A stretch of 64,000 bases of DNA from Kineothrix alysoides (lineage in GTDB: Bacteria; Bacillota; Clostridia; Lachnospirales; Lachnospiraceae). Below, piece by piece: positions 34,510 to 43,970 of the stretch; positions within the stretch are counted from its first letter, which is position 1; each line of letters starts with the position of its first letter. The stretch covers positions 1,798,001 through 1,862,000 of the forward strand of contig NZ_JPNB01000001.1 of NCBI RefSeq assembly GCF_000732725.1, written 5' to 3'. The notes below the pieces were generated by a model that saw nothing but the letters and a program-made list of their open reading frames with translations, had not been told where the DNA came from and searched no databases. The position numbers were made by a program, and so were the translations under genes.

Positions 34510-34822
34510 AGTTACACTCTCCCTCTTTGCAAATGCAATCATCTTTGTCAATCGTGATGGCATATAAGAAGTTTTTGAATTCCTGCACCTTTTCACCGTT
34601 CAGCGAATAATACATCCACTTGCCCTCTTTACGCCCATTCACCAGACCGCAATCACAGAGGATTTTCATATGGTGGGATAATGTCGGCTGTGTGATATTG
34701 AACTTTTCTAAAATTTTGCAGGCACAAAGCTCACCGCAAGACAGCATATCCACAATCATCAACCGGTGCGTGTCCGCAAGGGCTTTGAACAATCCTACTG
34801 TTTCAGTATACTTGTCATTCAT
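34496..34822 (-). CDS. arsR: ArsR family arsenic-responsive repressor
   Basis: Winged-helix repressor of 108 residues. ELCACKILE is the ELCVCD-type alpha-3 site with two Cys for As(III). The recognition helix is TQPTLSHHMKILCDCGLV, and extra Cys at the C-terminus (DDCICKEGECNCGKK) could add metalloid ligands. It binds the perfect palindrome 15 bp upstream of its ATG and releases on arsenite. It overlaps the transporter gene by 14 bp. Confidence 0.93.
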   Translation of the reverse strand: MNDKYTETVGLFKALADTHRLMIVDMLSCGELCACKILEKFNITQPTLSHHMKILCDCGLVNGRKEGKWMYYSLNGEKVQEFKNFLYAITIDKDDCICKEGECNCGKK

Positions 34823-34836
34823 CTTAAAATCACCTC

Positions 34837-34889
34837 ACATAGATATTTATCTATGTATCATTATATGCAGTCATATAGATAATTGTCAA
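34837..34889 (-). promoter_or_regulatory. ars promoter and ArsR operator
   Basis: Minus-strand TTGACA (34884-34889) and TATAAT (34860-34865) are 18 bp apart. ACATAGATATTTATCTATGT (34837-34856), a perfect 20-bp palindrome, covers the transcription start. ATAGAT half-sites are typical ArsR targets. Confidence 0.85.
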
Positions 34890-34919
34890 TGTATTTTGAA
34901 TCTATTTTAGAAAGAACAA

Positions 34920-34944
34920 GCCCCCAAACGATTCGCTTGGAGGC
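34920..34944. repeat. Hairpin block of the dispersed repeat, partial copy F
   Basis: GCCCCCAA and TTGGAGGC pair with one mismatch around ACGATTCGC. The neighbouring bases (AGAAAGAAC before, ATTTCGCTTACTTATTCTTTC after) match the repeat family but the rest is absent. It may simply be a terminator. Confidence 0.45.
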
Positions 34945-35116
34945 ATTTCGCTTACTTATTCTTTCAGTATTACAGCATTAGCCCTAATAAGATTTGTTCC
35001 ACCGGAATATACTCTAAAACCTTATCCTGCCACGAGAATACAGAGGTATGCTGCATTTTTGTTTTTATTTTTTCTTCTCACCCCCTGGGTTTTAAAGCAA
35101 ATCGGATCGAAAGAAA

Positions 35117-35584
35117 TTATACTTCTTGTTTTGTACTATGTTGTAATAGCGTAATCCACCTCTTTTGCCTGTGCTCATAAAAATATTCAGCCCAAAGATA
35201 TACGAAAGGCGTTTTCCATCCTGCGTAGATTTCTACTTGATCCGTATATTGTGTTCTTCCACCCTCCGTTGATTTCAATATAATGCGATGGTTCCATACC
35301 TTTACATGTGTATTTGTTTCATTCGTATAAATTTCATAGGTTGTTTCATCAAATTCAACCACATGTATTTTATGTACTCCAAAAGGCAAAAAACCAAATA
35401 GTTTGAAGCGAAATACAAAGTCGTGATTCTTCTGCCAAACTATATTTTCAGCACCTGTCAATGGAGAAAAGGTTGCCATCGGTGCCGCAACATACTGCAG
35501 CGTTTTTAATTCTTTTAAGTGGCTGAAAATAATCTCTTTTGATGCCGGAAAAAAAGAAGTTTTTATAACAGTTTTTCTTTTCAT
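35117..35584 (-). CDS. SRPBCC-fold protein
   Basis: Single-domain protein of 155 residues with the helix-grip fold pattern: an N-terminal strand (TVIKTSFFPASKEIIFSHL), a mixed beta core with GVHKIHVVEFDETTYEIYTNE, and a long C-terminal helix. Such proteins bind or move hydrophobic ligands or stabilise complexes; the role here is unknown. GAGGAG precedes the ATG at 35584. It is a single gene next to the ars operon and the IS110 element. Confidence 0.7.
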   Translation of the reverse strand: MKRKTVIKTSFFPASKEIIFSHLKELKTLQYVAAPMATFSPLTGAENIVWQKNHDFVFRFKLFGFLPFGVHKIHVVEFDETTYEIYTNETNTHVKVWNHRIILKSTEGGRTQYTDQVEIYAGWKTPFVYLWAEYFYEHRQKRWITLLQHSTKQEV

Positions 35585-35685
35585 CACAATTCTCCTCGTA
35601 TAATATGTTTATCACCAAGATTTCTATTTGGTATAAGCATATTTTTTTTAATATCTATTACTTAGTTACTTAAGATTATCCCAAT

Positions 35686-35946
35686 GGTAAAATATCAAAA
35701 GAGATATTTACCGGAAGGTGCTGCTTATTCTCCTTGCGACACTTTAATAGTGATTGCTAAGTTAGCTTTCAGCCTGACTTAAATTGCTTTGCTGCTAACA
35801 CAGATGTTGCGTCCTGACTAGATAGTCCGGCAAGATGGTTCTAATCAGTGAATGCTAATTACGCGAGGTTGCTGTCAGCATTTAAGATTGGGATAACCTT
35901 TTGTTTTATATCTTCACAAATACTTAGTCGGAAAGGCGGTGATCAC
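35686..35946 (+). ncRNA. Candidate bridge-RNA region of the IS110 element
   Basis: IS110 elements carry a non-coding RNA in the left end that guides recombination. The 260 bp before the transposase lack a good reading frame and start with the hairpin GGTAAAATATC...GATATTTACC (35686-35712). A GC-richer stretch, TTGCGTCCTGACTAGATAGT, lies near 35814-35833. I cannot identify the target- or donor-binding loops by eye, so this rests on family knowledge and position. Confidence 0.4.
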
Positions 35947-37230
35947 ATGTTGAAGATTAATTACATGTCTACCTTATTTGTTGGTATCGATGTTAGTTCC
36001 AAATCCAACGTCGTATGTGCTATTGATTTTTATAAGAACCCCTTGATTAAATCAACTGTTACTAATAATCAGCCTGGTGCTTATTCTTTGATATGTCAGC
36101 TCTTAGATGTATTTCACAAACATACTGATTTGAATACCGTTGTTATTGCTTTAGAGTCCACATCTATTTATAGCCTACATATCGCTAATTACCTTTCTTC
36201 CTGCGAAGAATTAATGCCGTACCATCCTTATGTGTTCTGCCTTAATCCTAAAATGACTGCCAACTACAGAAAATCATTTATTGGTATGAATAAGACCGAT
36301 TTACTTGATGCCTTTGTTATTGCTGATTTTGCTCGTGTTGGTCGTATTGAAACTGATCCATGGCGTGGCTCTCAGTTCCTTGCTCTACAACGCCTTACAA
36401 GACACAGACTGCATCTTGTGGAAGCTCTCACTCGTGAGAAAACCTACATGGTTTCCAATATGTTTCTAAAATTTAGTGAACTTCCCATTCTTCCAAAGGA
36501 AGAACAGCCTTTTTGCGATAACTATGGCTCTACGGCAGCTTCTGTACTAACTGAATTCTTCTCAATGGAAGATATCATTAATGCTTCTCCCGAAGAACTT
36601 ATTTCATTTCTAGGAGAAAAGAGCAGAAACCGAATTGAAAATCTTGAAGGTACAGCTTCACTTTTGCAGAAAGCAGCCAGAGATTCTTATCGTTTGGATA
36701 AATGTCTCTATGAACCCTTAAATATCTCTCTTGCCTGCTCATTCAACTGTATTGATGCATTTAAACAGGAGATAAAGATAATTGATAAAGCTATTGAAAA
36801 ATCCATTGCTGGGCTTAATCCAAACGCTTACACCATTCTGATGTCTATTGATGGCATAGGTCCTGTATTTGCTTCCGGCATACTTGCTGAAATAGGTGAT
36901 ATCTCAGGCTTTCATTCACAGGATGCTCTTGCAAAATATGCTGGGCTTACATGGACACGTGCTCAATCAGGTGAATTTGAGGCTGATGAAAGCCGGATGA
37001 CCAAAGCCGGTAACCGCTACCTTCGCTATTACTTAGGCGAAGCTGCTAACAGTATGAAAAACCACTCTTCTGAGTACAGAAACTTTTACTATAAAAAGTA
37101 TAATGAAGTCCCAAAACATAAACACAAAAGAGCACTCACGTTGACGTCTCGTAAACTAGTACGGTTAATCTTTGGGTTGCTGACCAAAGAGAAACTGTAT
37201 TCCACCGATAAGGCAGATGCTTTGTCGTAA
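35947..37230 (+). CDS. IS110 family transposase (DEDD recombinase)
   Basis: Protein of 427 residues. The RuvC-like DEDD domain has D in FVGIDVSSKSN, E in VIALESTSIY, and D residues in MNKTDLLDAFVIADFAR. The C-terminal Tnp domain has SIDGIGPVFASGILAEIG (helix-hairpin-helix) and the serine-bearing TWTRAQSGEFEADE and TKAGNRYLRYYL blocks. AAAGGCGGTGATCAC precedes the ATG at 35947. Both catalytic domains are whole, so the element may be active. It is orientated opposite to the flanking genes. Confidence 0.92.
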   Translation: MLKINYMSTLFVGIDVSSKSNVVCAIDFYKNPLIKSTVTNNQPGAYSLICQLLDVFHKHTDLNTVVIALESTSIYSLHIANYLSSCEELMPYHPYVFCLNPKMTANYRKSFIGMNKTDLLDAFVIADFARVGRIETDPWRGSQFLALQRLTRHRLHLVEALTREKTYMVSNMFLKFSELPILPKEEQPFCDNYGSTAASVLTEFFSMEDIINASPEELISFLGEKSRNRIENLEGTASLLQKAARDSYRLDKCLYEPLNISLACSFNCIDAFKQEIKIIDKAIEKSIAGLNPNAYTILMSIDGIGPVFASGILAEIGDISGFHSQDALAKYAGLTWTRAQSGEFEADESRMTKAGNRYLRYYLGEAANSMKNHSSEYRNFYYKKYNEVPKHKHKRALTLTSRKLVRLIFGLLTKEKLYSTDKADALS

Positions 37231-37423
37231 ATACGACTAAATCAGCTTACGTTTTTGTAAGAAAAAACGTAGGTTTATTAAGGTACTTTTTCTTTAAACA
37301 ATACATTCAAAAATCTTTTAAATCGAATCTTGACATATCACCAGATTGCTATATTTGATAAGCTAAATCTGCCCTTAACTATCCTCAGTCAAAAACTCAC
37401 CGATGTTTATTCATAATTTTATA

Positions 37424-38041
37424 TCAGAAACCAGTGGCCGTCATATGTTCAAGTAAAATTTGTAATCCCATTGAAACAAGAATAATCCCACCCGCAAACT
37501 CCGCTTTCGATTTAAATTTTACACCGAAAATATTTCCGGCTTTTACACCTATGACAGAGAAAGTAAGAGTGATAAGCCCGATAGATATAATTGCCGAAAA
37601 AATATTAACATTTAGAAAGGCAAATGAGATTCCCACTGCCAATGCATCAATACTTGTAGCAAGAGCCAAGGGTAACATTTCCAAAGGTTTTAAGGATGCT
37701 TCTTGCTTTTTCGGGCATTCTCTGTCTGAGCATTTTTCGGTCGGACACTCCCTATCTGCACAACCTTCCTTTTTAAAACTTTCTACCACCATTTTGCCAC
37801 CAATAAAACCGAGCAATACAAAGGCGATCCAATGGTCAAAAGCAATTATCTTATTAGCAAACTGTGTACCTAATAAATACCCTGCAAGTGGCATAATTGC
37901 TTGAAAAAAGCCAAAGTACAAACCAATAATCAATGCTTTTTTTATCGTTACTTTAGACATAGTCAACCCTAAACAAAGTGATACAGCAAAAGCATCCATA
38001 GAAAGTCCGACAGCAATAAATACTAATTCAAATAGGTTCAT
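37424..38041 (-). CDS. mntP: Manganese efflux pump MntP
   Basis: Six-helix exporter of 205 residues. The paired family motifs GLSMDAFAVSL (helix 1) and ATSIDALAVGISFA (helix 4) carry the conserved Asp residues. A hydrophilic central loop is unusually Cys-rich (CADRECPTEKCSDRECPKK, about 94-112) and could hold metal. AAGGAG precedes the ATG. A yybP-ykoY riboswitch with its own promoter lies directly upstream, so it should be induced by high Mn(II). Confidence 0.95.
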   Translation of the reverse strand: MNLFELVFIAVGLSMDAFAVSLCLGLTMSKVTIKKALIIGLYFGFFQAIMPLAGYLLGTQFANKIIAFDHWIAFVLLGFIGGKMVVESFKKEGCADRECPTEKCSDRECPKKQEASLKPLEMLPLALATSIDALAVGISFAFLNVNIFSAIISIGLITLTFSVIGVKAGNIFGVKFKSKAEFAGGIILVSMGLQILLEHMTATGF

Positions 38042-38117
38042 GATAATCTCCTTCTAAAAAGACTTTCACAAAAAGAAAAATCCAAGTATTACTCATACGA
38101 GCATATACTTAGATTAT

Positions 38118-38158
38118 AAAAAAGACTATGTATAGCTGTATAAGTTATACATGAGTCT
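38118..38158 (-). terminator. Terminator arm of the Mn riboswitch expression platform
   Basis: On the minus strand GACTCATGTATA pairs with TATACATAGTC and is followed by TTTTTTAT. The 5' strand of the stem contains CTCAT, the same bases needed for the 3' side of the aptamer P1, so the two structures exclude each other. Confidence 0.85.
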
Positions 38159-38236
38159 CGCTTTTTAAGACAAGCCAGACCAATATCAGTCAGCATGTTG
38201 ACTTGTCACACATTTTTGTGCAAACTACTCCCTCAC
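38151..38236 (-). ncRNA. yybP-ykoY manganese riboswitch aptamer
   Basis: On the minus strand the conserved pieces occur in order: GGGAGTAG, a GTCAACATGCTGAC hairpin, TCTGGCTTGTC, and GCGAGACTC. P1 is GTGAG (38232-38236) with CTCAT (38151-38155). The RNA is an established Mn(II) sensor and the gene below is the Mn exporter mntP. Mn binding would hold P1 closed and prevent the terminator at 38118-38158. Confidence 0.85.
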
Positions 38237-38257
38237 GGGTTTCTTTAATTTATAAAA

Positions 38258-38286
38258 AGGATATCATAAGATACTTCTATCGTCAA
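38258..38286 (-). promoter_or_regulatory. Promoter of the riboswitch-mntP unit
   Basis: Minus-strand TTGACG (38281-38286) and TATCCT (38258-38263) are 17 bp apart. Transcription would start near 38250, just ahead of the aptamer. Confidence 0.6.
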
Positions 38287-38341
38287 TACAAATGCAGAAA
38301 GAAGAAAACTATACCCTACCCGTTTTTACCTCAAAAACACA

Positions 38342-38375
38342 CCCTCAATATGTTCTTACAGACGCACATTGAGGG
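38342..38375 (-). terminator. Terminator after the chemoreceptor gene
   Basis: CCCTCAAT and ATTGAGGG pair; on the minus strand the stem is followed by TGTGTTTTTG. It lies 77 bp past the chemoreceptor stop. Confidence 0.6.
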
Positions 38376-38451
38376 CCGGAAATAAATCAAATCATTAATC
38401 TATTTATTATCGCGTCCTTGAATCCCATTATTCTCAGCGATTCCAGAGGCT

Positions 38452-40287
38452 CTAAAGCTGAAAGGAAAACATATTTTCCTCCAGCACAGCTGCAATTTCT
38501 TTCAACTGTTTTGCATTGTCGCTGATTTCAGTCATAATATTGCTGACCTCGATGACCGAAGCAGAGGTTTCCTCTGTACTTGCCGCATTCTGCTGCGCAA
38601 TGGCGGTAAGATTCTGAACAATATCGACAACACTGGTACGCGCTTCATCCAAATGTGCTGTTTTATCAGCAATTTCACCGACACCTCTGATAGACTTGTG
38701 TATGCCTTCTCTGACCTGTGTGAAAACGGAGCCTGTTTTGGTAACTTTTTCACTTTGGCTCTTCATAATCTCTTTCACCTGGTTCATAGTCGTAACTGCT
38801 TTTTGGGAATCTTCAATCAGCGTATGGATAATCTTGTCAATTTCACGGGCTGAATTATTGGATTGTTCCGCCAACTTTTGTATTTGCGCAGCAACAACTG
38901 CAAATCCCCTTCCTGCATCACCTGCTCTTGCAGCTTCTATGGACGCATTTAAAGACAATAGATTAGTCTCATCGGCAATGGAAGAAATCAAGGTAGTCGC
39001 TTCTTTAATTTTCATGGCAGAAGCGTTGGTTGTATTCGTCTGTTCATAAATAATGTCAATAGAAGTAATTGCACGCTTATTAATCTCATCAAGCTGCTGT
39101 AATGTATCCGAGGCCTCATCACTGGAGGACTTCATGGCAGCCGCCGTTGTATTGAGGCTATCCACCTCATAATTGGTATGTTCAATCATGTTACCCATAT
39201 CAATAATATTTTCAGTCGCTTTCTGAGTTTCCGACGCCTGATTATTTGCTCCGCTCGCTATCTCGCCTACTGCGGCTTCTACATTTTTTACCGTTGATGA
39301 TGTAAGCATTGCATTATTATCAAGCCGGTTCGCAGACTCGTAGAGATTAGCGCTTTGCTTTTTAATCTGTGATACGATGTCAACCAACTTTACACGAAGT
39401 TCTGCAATAGCACGCGCAATCTGCCCGGTTTCATCGTTTTGCAGACTAAGACGCTTGGAAGTTGGATTCTCCGTAAAGTCTAAGGTGCTAAACCGATTAA
39501 TTTCAGTCGTGATTTGTAACAGAGGATTCATTAATCGTGCTGTTATCCGGTAGGATATAATACCCCCTAAGATAAGAACTGCAATTCCAATCAAAGCTGC
39601 AATTCCCCCCATCAAATAAGCAGAACTAAGTATCTCAGAAGCATCTGCCGTAAGAACAAGGATTGCAGATCGATCAGCAGTAATATAATACGCTGCATAC
39701 TTGGTAAGACCATTATAATCGTAGCTTACAACATCATTTTGGATAATATCTTCTACTGATGCCTTCGAAGCCTCAGCTTCTGACTTCTCAGCTTCCGGGA
39801 TTTCCTCTTCCAATCCCAAAACCTCGCCTCCTGATTTATAAGCCTCTTCTACCGATTTAGAAGATTGCAATTTATTAACAACCTCTAAAATGAAAGAATT
39901 CTCCACCGGCAGTCCCACTTTTTCTTCCTCCGGATGATAAGCCATATTACCATCTGCAAGTACTACATAGACATAACTGGAATCTATCCCTTCCATACCC
40001 ACTTTACCAAATAGGGTTCCCAAAGTATTCTTATTCAGCACAAATACCCCATTGCGATTGAGAGCGGCATCCAGATTTTCCCCGGTGGTATTACAGACGT
40101 CTGACATATAGCGCATATTCATATCAATTAGCGTATTTGCCACAAATGGAATGACAAAAGCAAGTGTCAGAGATACAGCAATTGCAATAGAACTTACACT
40201 GAGAGCAAGCATCTTACTTTTTAGCGAACCAAAAAAACCTTTTTTCCTCTGTTTCCCCGTTTCTTTTTTCTCGTGTTTCTTCATCAT
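38452..40287 (-). CDS. Methyl-accepting chemotaxis protein
   Basis: Membrane chemoreceptor of 611 residues. TM1 lies at about 22-44; a single Cache-like sensor follows, with an alanine/glutamate-rich insert ([20 protein letters not shown]). TM2 is near 238-262 and a HAMP domain follows. The cytoplasmic coiled coil has the hairpin tip [20 protein letters not shown] and [13 protein letters not shown], which contact CheA/CheW. I start at 40287 (GGAAGAGGTATT before ATG); the longer frame enters the upstream gene. The ligand is unknown. No che genes are in view. Confidence 0.92.
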   Translation of the reverse strand: MMKKHEKKETGKQRKKGFFGSLKSKMLALSVSSIAIAVSLTLAFVIPFVANTLIDMNMRYMSDVCNTTGENLDAALNRNGVFVLNKNTLGTLFGKVGMEGIDSSYVYVVLADGNMAYHPEEEKVGLPVENSFILEVVNKLQSSKSVEEAYKSGGEVLGLEEEIPEAEKSEAEASKASVEDIIQNDVVSYDYNGLTKYAAYYITADRSAILVLTADASEILSSAYLMGGIAALIGIAVLILGGIISYRITARLMNPLLQITTEINRFSTLDFTENPTSKRLSLQNDETGQIARAIAELRVKLVDIVSQIKKQSANLYESANRLDNNAMLTSSTVKNVEAAVGEIASGANNQASETQKATENIIDMGNMIEHTNYEVDSLNTTAAAMKSSSDEASDTLQQLDEINKRAITSIDIIYEQTNTTNASAMKIKEATTLISSIADETNLLSLNASIEAARAGDAGRGFAVVAAQIQKLAEQSNNSAREIDKIIHTLIEDSQKAVTTMNQVKEIMKSQSEKVTKTGSVFTQVREGIHKSIRGVGEIADKTAHLDEARTSVVDIVQNLTAIAQQNAASTEETSASVIEVSNIMTEISDNAKQLKEIAAVLEENMFSFQL

Positions 40288-40316
40288 AATACCTCTTCCT
40301 TTATTACATAAAACAT

Positions 40317-41279
40317 CTAAGATCGGGCTGTATGGTGGAGGTATCGTCCGATTCCAAGAATTGCAATACACAGTCCGATGCTGAATCCACTGCCGATTTT
40401 ATAGAAGCTGCTACTTTTCAACGCAAAAATAATAAAATTACTAAGCAGCAGATAGAATAAACTGCTCTTCCCAATTACGCTGACCACGGATAACCACTTT
40501 ATCTTACTCAAATAACCTGCGGCCAGATAATAGCAGTACAAAATAAACGCAGCGCCAACGAGCCATGCAAGCGACAGCGGAAAGCGGGAAGGATAGCCCC
40601 TTGACAGAAATAGGCTGTCGATTACCATATACACAGTTCCTGCAATAGAAATTAGCAAGACCTTTTTATCAAAATTCAATTTCTTCCTCGCAACGTAAAC
40701 TCCTGCTACAAAGTATACGTAGAAAGGAAGTACCGGAAAGTAAGCTCCTCCTGTCCCTCCAATCAGAGTTCCAAGAATTGGCTTCACTTCTCTGTGAGGC
40801 AGGAGGCATACGAGCAGCGCAAGCCCTCCGATACCTAACAGTACTTTGGAATTCTTATGGGTCAGCGGTTTCCATAGGATAAAAGTTACCAATGTCAGCA
40901 TTGCAAAAGAGAACAGGAACTCTGACCATCCCGCTAATCTCTGAAACAGCAGCAATTCCAAAATGCGATCTTGCCTAAGGGGAATTCTTTCTATGAATAT
41001 CACATAGGAAAATGCAGAAACGTAATATGCTCCTAATAAAACAAGAATATTTTTTCCACCTTTTTTAACGGCATATTTAAAATCCTTTTGCAGATACGCC
41101 AGATAATAAGCAAATCCAAAGGCAAATACAAATCCCGAAAAAGTAGTAAGGTTTACCCATTCACTAACATTTTTCCATATCGATTCCCGCCCAAGGTCAC
41201 AGAAAAACTGTAAGCAATGGGCGAAAATCATCTGTATTACCAAAATTCCTTTGAAGAAATCCAGTCTGTTATCTCTCAT
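40317..41279 (-). CDS. Acyltransferase family membrane protein
   Basis: Multi-pass membrane protein of 320 residues with about ten hydrophobic helices. The N-terminal [20 protein letters not shown], followed by HCLQF, matches acyltransferase_3 enzymes (R-D/H pattern near the start), which add acetyl or other acyl groups to sugars outside the membrane. The ATG at 41279 overlaps the GH2 gene end by 11 bp, so they are coupled. The position suggests a role with the sugar cluster, but the substrate is not known. Confidence 0.75.
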   Translation of the reverse strand: MRDNRLDFFKGILVIQMIFAHCLQFFCDLGRESIWKNVSEWVNLTTFSGFVFAFGFAYYLAYLQKDFKYAVKKGGKNILVLLGAYYVSAFSYVIFIERIPLRQDRILELLLFQRLAGWSEFLFSFAMLTLVTFILWKPLTHKNSKVLLGIGGLALLVCLLPHREVKPILGTLIGGTGGAYFPVLPFYVYFVAGVYVARKKLNFDKKVLLISIAGTVYMVIDSLFLSRGYPSRFPLSLAWLVGAAFILYCYYLAAGYLSKIKWLSVVSVIGKSSLFYLLLSNFIIFALKSSSFYKIGSGFSIGLCIAILGIGRYLHHTARS

Positions 41280-43005
41280 CTTCCGGTTCCCATCTGCCTT
41301 CGTTAATAGCACGAATAGTCTCTACAGGAATTTTGGGTTTTCTATCATAAGTACATAGTCCGTTAATCTCCTGCTCTACATCCGTAATTTCCGTATAACA
41401 GAAACCTTGTACATGGGGCGATGCAAGCAACGGGCTTATTACATCATTATATCTTCGCGCAAAATCTTCATCGGTAGTGGCACTGGAATATCCCCATCCT
41501 TCCTGACTGCCTTTTTTATAAGAGATTCCGCCAAATTCCGTGACCAGTATCGGCTGTCCCTTATACTCCCATCCATGGGCGAGTAAAGGTCTGCCTCCCG
41601 GTGCAAAGCGGAGCGTATTCTCCAATGTACGATATCTTTCTTTTAATATCTCCCCATTCCATTCATAATCATGGATGGTAAGCAAATCGCTGCAGGTATG
41701 TTCCCAGCCGTCATTGGAGATTACCGGCCTGGTCTGATCCAATGATTTGGTAATATGGACCATTGCCACACTGTGACTTTGTTCTTCCTTCTTATCCTTT
41801 ATATAGAACACACCCCATGATTCATTAAGAGGCGTCCATGCTACGATACAAGGGTGATTATAATCCCTGAAGATTTCCTCCATCCACTCATCCGTAATTC
41901 GCTTCACATATTTCCTGGAATATACATAAGCCGCAGGAAGTTCTCCCCACACGAGGAAGCCCATCTTATCCGCATGGTATAAAAACCTCGGGTCTTCAAT
42001 TTTCTGATGCTTTCTAACACCGTTAAATCCCATGGATTTTGCCAGCTCAATATCTTTGACAAAAGCCTCATCCGTTGGCGCCGTGAGCAGGGAATCTTCC
42101 CAATACCCCTGATCCAATAAAAGTTTCTGATAATATGGACGGTTATTTAAAAGGAATTTTCCATTTTCTATCGATACTTTTCTCATTCCAAAGTATGAGG
42201 ACACAGTATCTGTTTCCCTCTCACCTTCGTATACCACAAATTTCACATCAAACAATCTTGGATTTTCCGGTGTCCATACCAAATCCTCCTGCACATTCCA
42301 GCTCTTAAGCAGCTGCTGGTCAAGAAATACCTTACAGCTTCCTTCCTTACGCAGTAAATCTGTGGTATTTACTGCCATTAACTTTTCTTCATAATAAATT
42401 TCTGTCCGCAGAACGGTAGCCTTGTCACTGCTCAGCTCGTATTGCACTCCCAACTGCATACTGTCCAAATCAGGAGTAAGGAACACTTTGGAAAGATGGA
42501 TTTTATCTACCGCCTCTATCCATACACTCTGCCAAATTCCTGTAGAACGGGTATAAAAGATACCTTCCGAATTATCCTTCCAGTACTGCTTTCCTCTGGG
42601 AACTTCAAGATCCGCAGGTTCATCCGTCACTTGCAGAACAATTATGTTTTCTTTTTCCTGCAGGACACTGGTAATATTTACTTCAAAGCTGATATGTCCT
42701 CCAATATGTTCCGTGATAAATACACCGTTTACCCATAGCTTGCAGCTATAATCCACCGCCCCGAAATGGAGGATGATCTCCTTATCCGACATTTCCTCCG
42801 GTAAATCTATTTTTTTACGGTACCAAACAACTTCGTGAGGTTCATTACCTCCGATTCCTGACAACTTCGACTGATATACATAAGGAACGGTAATCTTCTT
42901 GTCAAAGCTGTCCACATCAAAAGAAAACTCCCATTCTCCGTTTAATCCTAGCCATTCCTTCCTGACAAACTGGGGTCTGGGATATTCATTTCTTGGGATA
43001 CTCAT
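41269..43005 (-). CDS. Glycoside hydrolase family 2 enzyme
   Basis: Beta-glycosidase of 578 residues (beta-glucuronidase/galactosidase type). A sugar-binding domain lies at about 10-165, an immunoglobulin-like domain at about 170-275, and a TIM barrel from about 280. The acid/base is E395 in WTPLNESWG and the nucleophile E490 in LVTEFGG. No signal peptide, so it acts on sugar already imported. It sits downstream of the sugar ABC transporter genes on the same strand, so the transporter probably brings in its oligosaccharide or glycoside substrate. Confidence 0.92.
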   Translation of the reverse strand: MSIPRNEYPRPQFVRKEWLGLNGEWEFSFDVDSFDKKITVPYVYQSKLSGIGGNEPHEVVWYRKKIDLPEEMSDKEIILHFGAVDYSCKLWVNGVFITEHIGGHISFEVNITSVLQEKENIIVLQVTDEPADLEVPRGKQYWKDNSEGIFYTRSTGIWQSVWIEAVDKIHLSKVFLTPDLDSMQLGVQYELSSDKATVLRTEIYYEEKLMAVNTTDLLRKEGSCKVFLDQQLLKSWNVQEDLVWTPENPRLFDVKFVVYEGERETDTVSSYFGMRKVSIENGKFLLNNRPYYQKLLLDQGYWEDSLLTAPTDEAFVKDIELAKSMGFNGVRKHQKIEDPRFLYHADKMGFLVWGELPAAYVYSRKYVKRITDEWMEEIFRDYNHPCIVAWTPLNESWGVFYIKDKKEEQSHSVAMVHITKSLDQTRPVISNDGWEHTCSDLLTIHDYEWNGEILKERYRTLENTLRFAPGGRPLLAHGWEYKGQPILVTEFGGISYKKGSQEGWGYSSATTDEDFARRYNDVISPLLASPHVQGFCYTEITDVEQEINGLCTYDRKPKIPVETIRAINEGRWEPEDER

Positions 43006-43076
43006 ATTTTTATATTTTCCTTTCTTCCGTAATCTTTCTTAATTTATGTTCATTTATATTCGATTCCGGTTCTTCG

Positions 43077-43961
43077 CTATCCCTTAACACCCGCGGATAA
43101 TGATATTCCCTTCACAAAATATTTCTGTGTAAACAGATATAATATAACCATAGGTATAATTGCGATAGTTGCAACAGTACACAGTCTGGCCACCTGAATC
43201 GTGCCGAACACGCCTTTTACAAGCTGCAATCCTGCAGTCAAGGTAAGATTGTCAATGGCATTGATGGCAATAGAAGGCCACAAGAAATCATTCCAGCTTC
43301 CTGTAAAAGTAAACAAGCCTACTGCTATGAGAATCGGCTTGCAGGTCGGAATTACTATCTTTGTAAATATCCTCCACTCTCCCGCCCCGTCAATTCTGGC
43401 GGATTCCAGAATTACGTCGGGAATCGCATACATGAACTGGCGGATAAGAAAGATGTTCATTATTCCTGCCAGACCGGGCGCGATAAGAGCCAAAGGACCG
43501 TTTAACCATCCGAATACATGCATAATCTTATACAATGGAATAATATTGGTAATTGCCGGGAACGATGACAGGAACATGATTCCCAGAAAAATCACATCTC
43601 TTCCTTTAAAATGTAACTTTGCATAGGCATACGCAGACATCGCATAAATAATGACCGCAATAATCGTCTGGCTGCCCGATACGATCAAGGAGTTAACGAA
43701 CCATTTATAAATCGGTAACTGCTTATTACTAAAGGAAAGAAGCTCTTTGAAATTGTTAAGTGTCCATGTCTTTGGAAGGAGCAGGAATCCTCCTGCCTGT
43801 TGAATCTCGACATCCAGCTTAAAGGAAGAAATCAGAATCCATCCCAAAGGTATCAAAGTAATTACTGCGAATAGCATCAATATACCAAAGGCAATCCAAC
43901 CATCCTTCTTTGTATTTGGATATGCAAAAGAATCTTCCTGTTTTTTCTTAATTCTCTTCAT
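43077..43961 (-). CDS. Carbohydrate ABC transporter permease (MalG type)
   Basis: Inner-membrane permease of 294 residues with six helices. The EAA loop ESARIDGAGEWRIFTKIVIP contacts the ATPase. The N-terminal KRIKKKQEDSF is a typical cytoplasmic tail. It begins 9 bp after the partner permease gene, in one operon with the binding protein and GH2 gene. No ATPase gene is present, so a shared MsmX-like ATPase elsewhere must power it. Confidence 0.92.
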   Translation of the reverse strand: MKRIKKKQEDSFAYPNTKKDGWIAFGILMLFAVITLIPLGWILISSFKLDVEIQQAGGFLLLPKTWTLNNFKELLSFSNKQLPIYKWFVNSLIVSGSQTIIAVIIYAMSAYAYAKLHFKGRDVIFLGIMFLSSFPAITNIIPLYKIMHVFGWLNGPLALIAPGLAGIMNIFLIRQFMYAIPDVILESARIDGAGEWRIFTKIVIPTCKPILIAVGLFTFTGSWNDFLWPSIAINAIDNLTLTAGLQLVKGVFGTIQVARLCTVATIAIIPMVILYLFTQKYFVKGISLSAGVKG

Positions 43962-43970
43962 GTTGTCCTC

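Larger units (their letters stand above)
35686..37290 (+). mobile_element. IS110 family insertion sequence, exact ends unresolved
   Basis: Contains one IS110-type transposase with about 250 bp of non-coding DNA upstream and at least 60 bp downstream. IS110 elements lack terminal inverted repeats and target duplications, so boundaries cannot be set from one copy. A hairpin (TTACGTTTTTgtaagAAAAAACGTA) follows the transposase at about 37246-37272. Confidence 0.55.

Noticed and set aside
34920-34944. Second arsenic operator
   Set aside because: The palindrome is GC-rich and matches the dispersed-repeat hairpin, not the ATAGAT-type ArsR half-site.
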